DNA from: Bacteroidales bacterium
GTDB taxonomy: Bacteria > Bacteroidota > Bacteroidia > Bacteroidales > ML635J-15
Length of the DNA stretch: 64,000 nt
Assembly: GCA_017620015.1 (NCBI GenBank)
Contig: JAFZRE010000039.1
Span: 1 to 64,000 of the forward strand
Direction: 5' to 3'
This document shows positions 52,660 through 60,952 of the stretch, one piece after another. The position numbers and the translations under genes were made by a program. The notes below the pieces were generated by a model that was not told the DNA's origin, did no database searches, and was given only the letters and a program-made list of their open reading frames with translations. How positions within the stretch are numbered: position 1 is the stretch's first letter; every line of letters starts with the position of its first letter.

Positions 52660-52860
52660 TGTGAAACCCCTATGGGGTTGTTTTATATATGGTGTGTTTT
52701 TTATTGATATGCAACCTCTAACGAGGTTGATGATACAGGAAATGTGATGCAAAATATTTAATTTCCATTGCCCGTAGGGCATACATATCAGTAAAAAGCA
52801 CTAATATCTGTATTTACCCTGTAGGGGTTTCAATATTTCGTAGAAGAAACAAAAGTGTAC
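52660..52860. repeat. Cluster of short CCC..GGG palindromes before mnmE
   Basis: Five hairpins of similar size but different stem: AACCCCTATGGGGTT, CAACCTCTAACGAGGTTG, GCCCGTAGGGC, CCCTGTAGGGG and, weakly, others. GCCCGTAGGGC also occurs near 1410. No gene is visible in the 303-base gap 52601-52903. Confidence 0.65.
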
Positions 52861-52879
52861 ATTTCTACATTTTAATGAT

Positions 52880-52887
52880 TACCTTTG
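52880..52887 (+). promoter_or_regulatory. -7 box for mnmE
   Basis: TACCTTTG, 17 bases before the start. Confidence 0.5.
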
Positions 52888-52903
52888 CACAAAATTTCTA
52901 ATA

Positions 52904-54265
52904 ATGACATTCGGAACAACAATATGCGCCATATCGACGGCTTCGGGGGCAGGGGCAATAGGCATTGTAAGGGTTAGCGGTGTCGATTCGTTCGCCATTG
53001 CACGGAATGTTGTCGTGCGCAAGTCCATTTTCGACGCTGAAAGTCCGCGTACTATGCTTTTTACTGGCATAGTTGACGAAAATGGCACTCTGCTCGATGA
53101 GGCTATGGTGGTAAAGTTTGCTTCGCCTGCTTCGTTTTCGGGCGAAGATATGGTCGAGATATATTGCCACGGTTCCGAATACATCGAGCAAAAAATTCTG
53201 GCTGCGCTCACGCATTATGGTGCAGAGCTCGCTCGTCCTGGCGAATTTACGCAGAGGGCTTTCATTAATGGAAAGATGGACTTGTCGCAGTCGGAGGCAG
53301 TGGCCGACCTTATTTCAAGCAGTTCGGCGGAATCGCATCGTGTGGCAATGTCGCAACTGAAGGGTCAGGTGTCGTCTAAGATTTCAGAACTGCGTGGCAG
53401 AATGCTGGAACTCACTTCTCTGCTTGAGCTGGAACTCGACTTTTCGGAAGAGGACGTTGAGTTTGCCGAACGCACCAAGTTGGTTTCTCTGATTGACGAG
53501 ATTTGTGCCGAAACCGAAAAACTTATCCGCAGTTTCGAATATGGTAACGCTGTGAAGTTGGGTGTGCCGGTTGCCATTGTCGGAGAGCCGAATGCAGGGA
53601 AATCAACGCTTTTGAACGCCATATTGCACGAGGACAGGGCAATAGTTTCGTCGGTGGCAGGAACAACTCGCGACACGATAGAGGAGGAGTTTGTCCTCGA
53701 CGGAATACGCTTCCGCTTTATCGACACGGCTGGCATTCGTAATGCCGACAACGAAGTGGAAGAACTTGGAATCCAACGTACCTATTCAAAGCTGAAGTCG
53801 GCGCGGATTGTCGTGCTAGTGCTAGATGCGTCGGCAGAAAAGCTGCATAACGACGAGATTGTTGCATCTATCGAAAAGGAGATTTCCGACGAGACGAAAC
53901 TTATAGTGGTGCTCAACAAGTCTGACATTTGCGATGCCGAATATGGATATGGCGATTCTCTGCTGATTTCTGCTCTCGATGGTTCGAATGTCGATGCTTT
54001 GTGCCAGAGGTTCGTGGAATATGTTACGTCGTTGAAATCCGAAACTGCCGACGTTGTCATTACCAATGTGCGTCATGTCGCATCGCTTACGGCTGCTCGC
54101 GATTTGTTGTTGTCGACGCGACAAGCGATAGGGGAGGGCGTTCCTTCCGATTTCATTGCTCAGGATTTGCGCGAGGCAAATTATCATCTTGGAGAAATAA
54201 CAGGCGCAATCAGTACCGATGAGGTGCTGGGTAGTATTTTCTCAAAGTTCTGTATTGGGAAGTAG
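52904..54265 (+). CDS. mnmE: tRNA uridine-5-carboxymethylaminomethyl modification GTPase
   Basis: 453 residues. With MnmG modifies the wobble uridine of several tRNAs. N-terminal domain TTICAISTASGAGAIGIVRVSG; G domain G1 GEPNAGKST, G3 DTAGIR, G4 NKSD; C-terminal CIGK with the conserved cysteine at the very end. Independent promoter. Confidence 0.97.
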   Translation: MTFGTTICAISTASGAGAIGIVRVSGVDSFAIARNVVVRKSIFDAESPRTMLFTGIVDENGTLLDEAMVVKFASPASFSGEDMVEIYCHGSEYIEQKILAALTHYGAELARPGEFTQRAFINGKMDLSQSEAVADLISSSSAESHRVAMSQLKGQVSSKISELRGRMLELTSLLELELDFSEEDVEFAERTKLVSLIDEICAETEKLIRSFEYGNAVKLGVPVAIVGEPNAGKSTLLNAILHEDRAIVSSVAGTTRDTIEEEFVLDGIRFRFIDTAGIRNADNEVEELGIQRTYSKLKSARIVVLVLDASAEKLHNDEIVASIEKEISDETKLIVVLNKSDICDAEYGYGDSLLISALDGSNVDALCQRFVEYVTSLKSETADVVITNVRHVASLTAARDLLLSTRQAIGEGVPSDFIAQDLREANYHLGEITGAISTDEVLGSIFSKFCIGK

Positions 54266-54279
54266 AACTCAAAAAACAA

Positions 54280-54287
54280 TATATTTG
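54280..54287 (+). promoter_or_regulatory. -7 box for the hemerythrin-LuxR-TPR operon
   Basis: TATATTTG, 28 bases before the start at 54316. Confidence 0.5.
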
Positions 54288-54315
54288 CATTTCAAAACAT
54301 ATAGCTCATAATAAA

Positions 54316-55005
54316 ATGAATAATTGTACACCTATATTCACGGCAAAGACAAAAATGGCCGAAATAATTACCGATTACTCGCTGCTCACAATCATCGACA
54401 GGCTCAACATAAAGTTGGGATTCGGTGATGCCAGCATTGACGAAATTTGCCGTCGGCACAACCTTTCTACCGACCTTTTCCTAATGATTTGTCGAGTGTA
54501 CGCTTTCGGCGGATTTGCTCCGGACATTAGCAACCTGACCAAAGGTGACATTCCCAAGTTAATAGGCTATCTGCAACGTACGCACAAGTACTGGATTGAA
54601 AGTTTCTTCCCAAACCTACACTCCAACATACACATGATGTTCGAGTCGTGCGACGAAAGGAGCGCCAAAATCCTTAACAAGTTCTACGACGACTACGACG
54701 ACGAAATCAAAAAACATCTCGACTACGAAGAAAATACGGTTTTCCCATACATAATTTCGCTTGGCGAAGGCAAGAAAGATGTTGCAAACAAATTCCGTAT
54801 CAAGGATTTCGAGGAGAATCATAGCAACATCGAGGAGAAACTGCATGACCTCAAGAATATAGTTATAAAGTACCTTCCCGAAAGTGCTTCACAGCAGTCG
54901 CGCATAAACGTGCTGAACGAAATTTTCAAGATTGAGAACGATCTATGCAAGCACTCTGTCATCGAAAATAAGATACTTATTCCGTTGGTTTCTAAATATG
55001 AATAA
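54316..55005 (+). CDS. YtfE/ScdA-like di-iron hemerythrin-domain protein
   Basis: 229 residues. The C-terminal four-helix bundle (about residues 85-229) has the ligand set of RIC/YtfE proteins: His90, His134 with Glu138 (HLDYE), His169, and His213 with Glu217 (HSVIE). Residues 15-65 resemble the ScdA_N domain, but the usual CysCys pair is replaced by GFGDAS. YtfE repairs or senses iron damaged by NO. It overlaps the next gene, a LuxR regulator, by 8 bases, so a sensor role is inferred. Start follows a -7 box. Confidence 0.78.
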   Translation: MNNCTPIFTAKTKMAEIITDYSLLTIIDRLNIKLGFGDASIDEICRRHNLSTDLFLMICRVYAFGGFAPDISNLTKGDIPKLIGYLQRTHKYWIESFFPNLHSNIHMMFESCDERSAKILNKFYDDYDDEIKKHLDYEENTVFPYIISLGEGKKDVANKFRIKDFEENHSNIEEKLHDLKNIVIKYLPESASQQSRINVLNEIFKIENDLCKHSVIENKILIPLVSKYE

Positions 55006-55600
55006 CATGAGCGGAAAAATCAAGATTACGATAATAGAACCGTCGGAAATTGTCACCACAGGACTGAAACGGCTAATCGAACAGAACGGCAGTTTTAATG
55101 TCGTGAAAACTTTCAGCACATTGCAGGAGTATGGTGGAACGCCCAACGGCACCCCCGACATCATAATCATCAACCCGACGATAGTCGGCGACAACGGCTA
55201 CTCCGACCCGAGAAGTCTTTTGCAAGCAAATGACAACATTGCGATAATGGCGATTAACTACGGACCTTACGACGAAGACGCTTTCCGCAGTTACGACGGT
55301 TACATAAGCATTTTCAATACGCGCGAACAGATTGAAAAGCGACTATCGGCGGCCATAAAGAACACTTCCGACAGGGAAACCTACGACGACAGCAACGAAC
55401 TTTCGGTACGCGAACGCGAAATACTGACCGCCGTCGCCAAAGGCAAGACCAACAAGGAAATCGCCGACGAGTTCAACATTTCAATCCACACGGTAATTTC
55501 ACACCGCAAGAACATTTCGCACAAGCTGGGCATTAACAGTATCGCCGGCCTTACGATTTATGCCGTGATGAACAAACTGCTTGATGTGGAAGACTTTTAA
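54998..55600 (+). CDS. LuxR-type regulator with pseudo-receiver domain
   Basis: 200 residues. N-terminal receiver fold (KIKITIIEPSEIVTTGLKRLIEQ; PDIIIINPTIVGDNG; IAIMAINYG), but the phospho-acceptor Asp at the end of strand 3 is Asn59 (IINP), and the first acidic pair is E-P. The C-terminal LuxR HTH is ELSVREREILTAVAKGKTNKEIADEFNISIHTVISHRKNISHKLG. So it is probably not phosphorylated and may instead be controlled by the co-translated di-iron protein, which is inference. Frame is open upstream into the previous gene; the ATG at 54998 is chosen, with 55007 as an alternative. Confidence 0.82.
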   Translation: MNNMSGKIKITIIEPSEIVTTGLKRLIEQNGSFNVVKTFSTLQEYGGTPNGTPDIIIINPTIVGDNGYSDPRSLLQANDNIAIMAINYGPYDEDAFRSYDGYISIFNTREQIEKRLSAAIKNTSDRETYDDSNELSVREREILTAVAKGKTNKEIADEFNISIHTVISHRKNISHKLGINSIAGLTIYAVMNKLLDVEDF

Positions 55601-55611
55601 TTGCCTGTCGG

Positions 55612-58080
55612 ATGAAAACACAACAAAGCAATAGTAAAGCAACTGTATGGACGATAATAATAATTGTCGTCACCTGTTTTTTGCTTTACGGACAATCGTT
55701 ATCAAACGGATACAACATTGATGACGACTATGTGTGCGAAAATCACCAACTTGTACAGCAAGGTATCAAGGGAATCCCAGAAATTTTTGCATCAAGGTAC
55801 AACAACAGCAATGGTGTAATGTTCGGCTATCGTCCCGTGACAATCGCAGTTTATGCAATCGAATACCAGATTTTTGGCGAATCGCCAGCCGTCGGACATT
55901 TTTTCAACGTCATATACTATATCATTGTCTGCATAATCCTATTTTTCTTCCTTCGTAACTTATTGAGAACCAAGTTTGCATCAACTATTCCAGTGCTGCC
56001 GATAGTCGTCACAGCCATATTTATGACTCATGCAATCCACACCGAAGTAGTTCTCAGTCTCAAAAACCGCGAAGAAATCCTTTGCTTAATCTTCTGCCTC
56101 TCGTCAGCAATACTCGCCCTGCGCTACTACGACAGACGCAAAATCATCGATATAATTTTTGCAATAATCCTGCTCGGAGTCGGCTTCTTGACAAAGGAGT
56201 CGGCAATAGTTTTCCTCGCCATAACGCCACTGACAATCATATTTTTCCGTACCGATATAAAACTTCCGACATTTTCTGGCGTAGGAAAGAAAATCGCAAC
56301 ATACTTCAAAAGAAACATTTTCCTAACGATATTCGGGGGCTTGGTTCTGGCATTATTAACGGCAAGAGTGATAATCAATTGGAAATTGGGGTACACTCCT
56401 GCATTCCTCAACGGCATAGTGCTTAGGACAATGTATTTTGTGTTCTTGTTTTCGTATATCATTGTGATAATCAAACGGTATGGCAAAGAAATCTTATGCA
56501 AAAGAAACATAATTCTTTGGCCAATTGTATTGGTTCTGACAATATTATGGAATTATTGGGCATTAATCGTTGCAATAATCCTGCTACTTGTCTCTCTATC
56601 AGAAAATGATGAAATTGCAGCTACACCAAACTGGAAAATCAACAAATCGTGGCAAAAGATTAAAATCATTCTTCCTTTTGCTCTGATATTGATAATTGCC
56701 ACAGCAGCAATAGCTATAGCCTACTATCTTCCCGAATCGATGCTTCCGAAAAGCAATGCGGTGATGTCGAAATGGCAAAATCCTATTTTTACCGAAGAAT
56801 CGGCTGGCAACCGCTTTGCAATCGCAATGTACAGCCTAATTTTCTATCTGAAACTTCTGTTTGTACCTTATCCTTTGCGCTATTACTACGGCTACCGTAT
56901 TATTCCCGATGTCGGACTTGACAATCCCATAGTAATCTTGTCAATCGTTGTGTATATTGCACTTATAGTCATAGCGATATGGCTGTTCAACAGGCGCAAC
57001 ATCATATCTTACGGAATACTTTTCTACCTGATTGGCATATTTCCGTTCTCAAACCTTTTCTTCCCGTTCACGGGAATTATTGGAGAACGAATGCTTTTCG
57101 GTCCGAGCATAGGCTTTGCCCTTGCAATTGGTTACATCATCATATTGATATTTAAGGCTACCAACGAAACAAATAGGCAGAAGGCTTTCGCCATATACGC
57201 ACTCGTAGCAATGCTTGTTCTTCCAAGTGTCTTTGCAACTACACATCGCAACGCTGCGTGGAAAGACCGCGAAACGCTCTTCTGGTACGATATGAAATAC
57301 CTCGAAGAAAGTGCCAAGGCAAATGTCATTTATGCCAACTTGCTTAGTAGAAAAGTATATGACAATCCAGCCAGAATGGGCTCAGAAAAATCAATGCGCG
57401 ACATCAAGGATGCAGAGAATATGTACCGTCAGGCACTCGACATTGATTCCACCTACGCAAACGCCTGGTACAACCTTGCATATCTACGACAGATTGTCTA
57501 TCAGGACTACGACAATTCGGAAACTATGTTCAAAAAGGCTTTGGGATACGATTCGACGCTCAATAATTCATACTATTTCCTTGGTATGGCTGACGTTATG
57601 AAGGGAAAGCACACAGAAGCCATTGAAAACCTTGAAAAATATTTGCATGGCATCTCATACGACGAAAAGTTCTACGACCTCACATATTTTTTCATTGGTA
57701 AGTCGTATTATGAATTGGGCGATAACACCAAAGCCACCGAATATTACAAACTTTGTATCGACAGCCTGCGCGATGAGAATTTCCAGCATGTTGTCCCGGA
57801 ATTGAGCAAATTCGTCGAAACGACAAAAGATTACGCACTCGGAATCCGTCTTGGCAAGCAGGAGGTCAAGCATTTTCCCGACAAGGATTTGCCCTATGTT
57901 GACCTTGGTAACTACTATATGATGGACGGAGATACTATTAATGCCATCGAAAACTGGGAAATCGCCTACGACAAGTTCAAGGGTAACAAGAACATTGCTG
58001 CAACATTATACAACTATTTCAAGGACAAAGGAAATACGGAAAAATCGGAGTATTACCTAAAGGAATACAATGCAAAATAG
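55612..58080 (+). CDS. GT-C-like membrane protein with C-terminal TPR repeats (TMTC-like)
   Basis: 822 residues. About 12-13 membrane segments in residues 12-550, with the first periplasmic loop carrying NIDDDYV as the DD motif of GT-C/O-mannosyltransferase enzymes, plus GYRPVTIAVYAIEYQIFG and the THAIHTEVVLSLKNREEI segment typical of TMTC/DUF1736 proteins. The end holds about five TPR units (AWYNLAYLRQ, SYYFLGMADVMKGKHTEAIENLEKYL, LTYFFIGKSYYELGDNTKATEYYKLC, PYVDLGNYYMMDGDTINAIENWEIAY). It may glycosylate exported proteins; substrate unknown. Confidence 0.75.
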   Translation: MKTQQSNSKATVWTIIIIVVTCFLLYGQSLSNGYNIDDDYVCENHQLVQQGIKGIPEIFASRYNNSNGVMFGYRPVTIAVYAIEYQIFGESPAVGHFFNVIYYIIVCIILFFFLRNLLRTKFASTIPVLPIVVTAIFMTHAIHTEVVLSLKNREEILCLIFCLSSAILALRYYDRRKIIDIIFAIILLGVGFLTKESAIVFLAITPLTIIFFRTDIKLPTFSGVGKKIATYFKRNIFLTIFGGLVLALLTARVIINWKLGYTPAFLNGIVLRTMYFVFLFSYIIVIIKRYGKEILCKRNIILWPIVLVLTILWNYWALIVAIILLLVSLSENDEIAATPNWKINKSWQKIKIILPFALILIIATAAIAIAYYLPESMLPKSNAVMSKWQNPIFTEESAGNRFAIAMYSLIFYLKLLFVPYPLRYYYGYRIIPDVGLDNPIVILSIVVYIALIVIAIWLFNRRNIISYGILFYLIGIFPFSNLFFPFTGIIGERMLFGPSIGFALAIGYIIILIFKATNETNRQKAFAIYALVAMLVLPSVFATTHRNAAWKDRETLFWYDMKYLEESAKANVIYANLLSRKVYDNPARMGSEKSMRDIKDAENMYRQALDIDSTYANAWYNLAYLRQIVYQDYDNSETMFKKALGYDSTLNNSYYFLGMADVMKGKHTEAIENLEKYLHGISYDEKFYDLTYFFIGKSYYELGDNTKATEYYKLCIDSLRDENFQHVVPELSKFVETTKDYALGIRLGKQEVKHFPDKDLPYVDLGNYYMMDGDTINAIENWEIAYDKFKGNKNIAATLYNYFKDKGNTEKSEYYLKEYNAK

Positions 58081-58088
58081 GTGGCATT

Positions 58089-58583
58089 TTAATTATCTGT
58101 TGCTATCAAATCTTCCACCTTCGCACTCGCAGCCTTGCACAAATCCTCGGGGTTTATCTTGAACTGCAAGCCACGCACTCCTGCGCTCACATAGATGAAA
58201 TCAAAATCCTTGCAGGTTGAATGTATGAATGTCGGAAACGGCTTTTTCATGCCGACTGGCGAACAGCCACCTCGGATATAGCCTGTAAGCGGAAGCAGCT
58301 CCTTCATTGGAATAAGGTTGCAGCTCTTGTTTCCTGTGGCTTTTGCCGCTAGTTTCAAGTCAACCTCTTTGTCGCCAGGGATTACGCAGACGAAATATCC
58401 ATTGCGGTCGCCGTGCAGGACCAAAGTTTTGAAAACCCTCTCAATATCTTCGCCAAGCTGAGTAGCGATGTGTACCGCACTCAAGTCGTTTTCGTCAATC
58501 TCGTATGGAATGAGTTCGTAGGCAATCTTCTTGCTGTCGAGCAGACGGGCTGCGTTGGTCTTCTGTATCTTATCCTTTGCCAT
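58089..58583 (-). CDS. ybaK: YbaK/EbsC-type Cys-tRNA(Pro) deacylase
   Basis: 164 residues. Hydrolyses mischarged Cys-tRNA(Pro). NAARLLDSKKIAYELIPYE, VFKTLVLHGDRNGYFVCVIPGDKEVDLKLAAKATGNKSCNLIPMKELLPLTGYIRGGCSPVGMKK and TFIHSTCKDFDFIYVSAGVRGLQF are the family blocks, with the Lys in FKTLV. The stop is 9 bases from the convergent TPR gene. It shares one base with the start of its upstream neighbour. Confidence 0.93.
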   Translation of the reverse strand: MAKDKIQKTNAARLLDSKKIAYELIPYEIDENDLSAVHIATQLGEDIERVFKTLVLHGDRNGYFVCVIPGDKEVDLKLAAKATGNKSCNLIPMKELLPLTGYIRGGCSPVGMKKPFPTFIHSTCKDFDFIYVSAGVRGLQFKINPEDLCKAASAKVEDLIATDN

Positions 58584-58915
58584 CAGTAAATCTCCTTCGC
58601 AATAGTTTCATTTGTAAAATTAAGCGTTTGTAGGTCAACATTTTCGAGCAAAACAACAGGCAACATAGAGGAGTCTGCAAAATTCAAGCCAAGTGACATG
58701 AGAAACTCCCGAAGTGGCAACTTGTTTTCTTTCAGAAGGTCAATGTTGAAATCCGGACATAGAATTCCATTATAGAATATCATCCTTTCTTTTTCTTCAA
58801 ATCCAGAATTTTCTTTGCCTACCAAAATCAGTTGACCGTCATCGCCAAACGACAGGCGGCAGTTCTTTGTGAAAGTCCGGCCGTCGAAAACATAATTTGC
58901 TGCGAAATGCTTCAT
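58583..58915 (-). CDS. 110-residue protein resembling only the beta-sandwich of an amidohydrolase
   Basis: 110 residues. The first ~55 (AANYVFDGRTFTKNCRLSFGDDGQLILVG..MIFYNGILCPDF) resemble the N-terminal strand set of Bacteroidetes aminohydrolases, up to the point where the metal-binding HCHLE motif would come. The last ~30 (SMLPVVLLENVDLQTLNFTNETIA) resemble the C-terminal strands of the same domain. The catalytic barrel between them is missing. It may be a non-enzymatic fold or a deleted gene. No metal ligands remain. Confidence 0.55.
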   Translation of the reverse strand: MKHFAANYVFDGRTFTKNCRLSFGDDGQLILVGKENSGFEEKERMIFYNGILCPDFNIDLLKENKLPLREFLMSLGLNFADSSMLPVVLLENVDLQTLNFTNETIAKEIY

Positions 58916-59331
58916 AATGTATTGTTTTCCATTGTGGTGGAATCGGTTTTGCTACCGCCTATTTCTGAAATTTTCTGGTTGAATCTTTCAACAATGCGCT
59001 CGTACATGTTCCTCAGTTTGTTCGGGTCGTTTTCGAGATACCATAGGATGCTTTCTTCAAACGATTCACGTGTGCAGTTGTATTTGTCGTAAATACTCTC
59101 GTAAATAAGGCTATCGACTTGGTACTGAGATAATGACGTGTGCCCATCAACCTGAACTAGGCGGAGTGAAACCATTGCATCGGCAAGGTGCATTTCGTAA
59201 AAAATATTCTCCATGGTTTCTTCCGACAGTTGCCTTTCTTCTGGAACCATCTGTTCCTGTTTACCAGGCATATCGCACGAAGCAAGCGACAATGCTACGA
59301 AAACAAATATCAGCAAGGCAGTCCTACTCAT
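58912..59331 (-). CDS. DUF4296 lipoprotein
   Basis: 139 residues. Lipobox ASC (Cys about residue 19 of MSRTALLIFVFVALSLASC). The body is helical, LSEETMENIFYEMHLADAMVSLRL and YESIYDKYNCTRESFEESILWYLENDPNKLRNMYERIVERF, which is the DUF4296 pattern. The start overlaps the 3' end of the Mla ATPase gene by 8 bases; the frame is open to 59475 but upstream residues do not form a signal peptide. Function unknown. Confidence 0.8.
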   Translation of the reverse strand: MSRTALLIFVFVALSLASCDMPGKQEQMVPEERQLSEETMENIFYEMHLADAMVSLRLVQVDGHTSLSQYQVDSLIYESIYDKYNCTRESFEESILWYLENDPNKLRNMYERIVERFNQKISEIGGSKTDSTTMENNTL

Positions 59332-60085
59332 CGTTGTGTGCCTTTTTAATCTTCTTGTACAGGTTGGATGCAAAGACAAAGTCGTTAAGTTCAGCATTGT
59401 CGGTAGTGAAAATATCGTCCTTTGAGCCTTGCCACCACTTGTTGCCCTGATAGATAAAGCAGATGTTGTCGCCAATCTCCATTATGGAGTTCATATCGTG
59501 GGTGTTGACGATGGTGGTTATGTTGTATTCCACAGTGATTTCCTTGATTAGCTGGTCGATAAGTATGGAAGTCTGCGGGTCGAGGCCGGAGTTTGGCTCG
59601 TCGCAGAACAGATAACGAGGATTTAGAGCTATTGCTCTTGCTATTGCTACACGCTTCTGCATACCGCCGCTTATCTCCGACGGGAACGAATGATGTGCAT
59701 TGACAATACCCACGCGGTCGAGACAGAAATCCACACGCTTCTGCTTTTCAGCTTTCGTCATCTTTGTGAACAAGTCCAACGGCAGCATCACGTTTTCTTC
59801 TACATTGTTCGAAGTAAACAAAGCGCTTCCCTGAAACACCATGCCCATTTCCTTGCGTATTTCACGTTTGCCCTTTTCATCGACGTTCACAAATTCGCGT
59901 CCGTTGAAGTAAATTTCGCCGGTTTCGGGGGTAACAAGTCCCACTATATTCTTCAGCAGCACAGTTTTGCCCGAACCGCTACGGCCTATAATCATATTCA
60001 CCTTACCTTCGTCGAAGGTGGCGTTTATGTCCTTCAGCACGTGCTTTTCGCCGAACGTCTTATTTACGTTTACAACTTCTATCAT
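59324..60085 (-). CDS. mlaF: Mla-type ABC transporter ATP-binding protein
   Basis: 253 residues. Walker A GRSGSGKTVLLKNIVGL, signature EISGGMQKRVAIARAI, Walker B YLFCDEPNSGLDPQTS, H-loop NTHDMNSIMEIGD. This is the MlaF/Ttg2A group, which powers phospholipid transport between membranes together with the permease gene upstream (4-base overlap). The symbol is assigned by similarity; no mlaD gene is in the window. Confidence 0.9.
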   Translation of the reverse strand: MIEVVNVNKTFGEKHVLKDINATFDEGKVNMIIGRSGSGKTVLLKNIVGLVTPETGEIYFNGREFVNVDEKGKREIRKEMGMVFQGSALFTSNNVEENVMLPLDLFTKMTKAEKQKRVDFCLDRVGIVNAHHSFPSEISGGMQKRVAIARAIALNPRYLFCDEPNSGLDPQTSILIDQLIKEITVEYNITTIVNTHDMNSIMEIGDNICFIYQGNKWWQGSKDDIFTTDNAELNDFVFASNLYKKIKKAHNDE

Positions 60086-60825
60086 GTGAGCATTACCTGT
60101 GTTAAAATGAGGTTGAACAAAAGTACAGATATAATACTGTAAACTACCGCCTTGGTACTGCTTTTGCCGACTTCGAGGGCGCCGCCTTCGGTGTAGTATC
60201 CGAAAAACGCCGATATGGATGTTATAAGGATTGCAAACACGGCAATCTTTACAACAGTATATGTCACATAGAACGGCACGAATGCATAGTGCAGACCGTA
60301 AATGTAGTCGGCAACCGTTACAATGTCGGGCGAAGTGAAAGCGATGAAGAAACCTCCTACGATACCGAGCATAATGCTAAGCAATGCAAGGAAGGGGAAG
60401 GTGAAAAATGCAGCCACTATCTTAGGGAGAATAAGATAGTTGGCGCTATTGACACCCATTATTTCAAGTGCATCAATCTGTTCGGTGATGCGCATTGTTC
60501 CGATTTCGGATGCAATGTTTGAACCGACTCGTCCCGACAGGATAAGGCAGACTATGGTGCTCGAAAATTCGAGAATCATTGTGTCGCGCGTGCTAAGACC
60601 GATGATGTAGCGCGGTATAATCGGCGACTCGAAATTGATACCCATCTGTATGGTAAGTACCGCGCCCATAAACACCGAAACTATGCAGACAATCCCTACC
60701 GAATCGAAGCCAATCTGCTCTATCTCAGCCTTTAGCCTGCGGAAAAATATCTTTCTATTGACAGGTTTGGAGAATACCGAACCCATCAGCGAGAAGTATT
60801 TGCCTATGGTAACGAACAAGTTCAT
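60082..60825 (-). CDS. mlaE: MlaE-type ABC transporter permease
   Basis: 247 residues. MlaE family: an amphipathic start, then FDSVGIVCIVSVFMGAVLTIQMGINFESP, ISTRDTMILEFSSTIVCLILSGRVGSNIASEIGTMRITEQIDALEIMGVNSANYLILPKIVA and C-terminal membrane segments. The GS-x-IASEIGTMR motif of the coupling region is present. It moves phospholipid between inner and outer membrane with MlaF. Confidence 0.93.
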   Translation of the reverse strand: MNLFVTIGKYFSLMGSVFSKPVNRKIFFRRLKAEIEQIGFDSVGIVCIVSVFMGAVLTIQMGINFESPIIPRYIIGLSTRDTMILEFSSTIVCLILSGRVGSNIASEIGTMRITEQIDALEIMGVNSANYLILPKIVAAFFTFPFLALLSIMLGIVGGFFIAFTSPDIVTVADYIYGLHYAFVPFYVTYTVVKIAVFAILITSISAFFGYYTEGGALEVGKSSTKAVVYSIISVLLFNLILTQVMLT

Positions 60826-60848
60826 TTTTCAGTCGCAAAAAAGCAGGA

Positions 60849-60856
60849 CAAAGGTA
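60849..60856 (-). promoter_or_regulatory. -7 box for the mlaE operon
   Basis: Minus-strand TACCTTTG, 23 bases before the start. Back to back with the bspA-like promoter at 60920. Confidence 0.5.
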
Positions 60857-60919
60857 GTCAAAGAATTTTAAATACGAAAAAATATATTCAAAGATTGTTT
60901 TTCATTCAGATTTAATTCT

Positions 60920-60927
60920 TAACTTTG
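60920..60927 (+). promoter_or_regulatory. -7 box for the BspA-like gene
   Basis: TAACTTTG, 25 bases before the start, with a TTG 22 bases further upstream. Confidence 0.5.
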
Positions 60928-60952
60928 TTCAATTATTTATAAAAACGCAATT

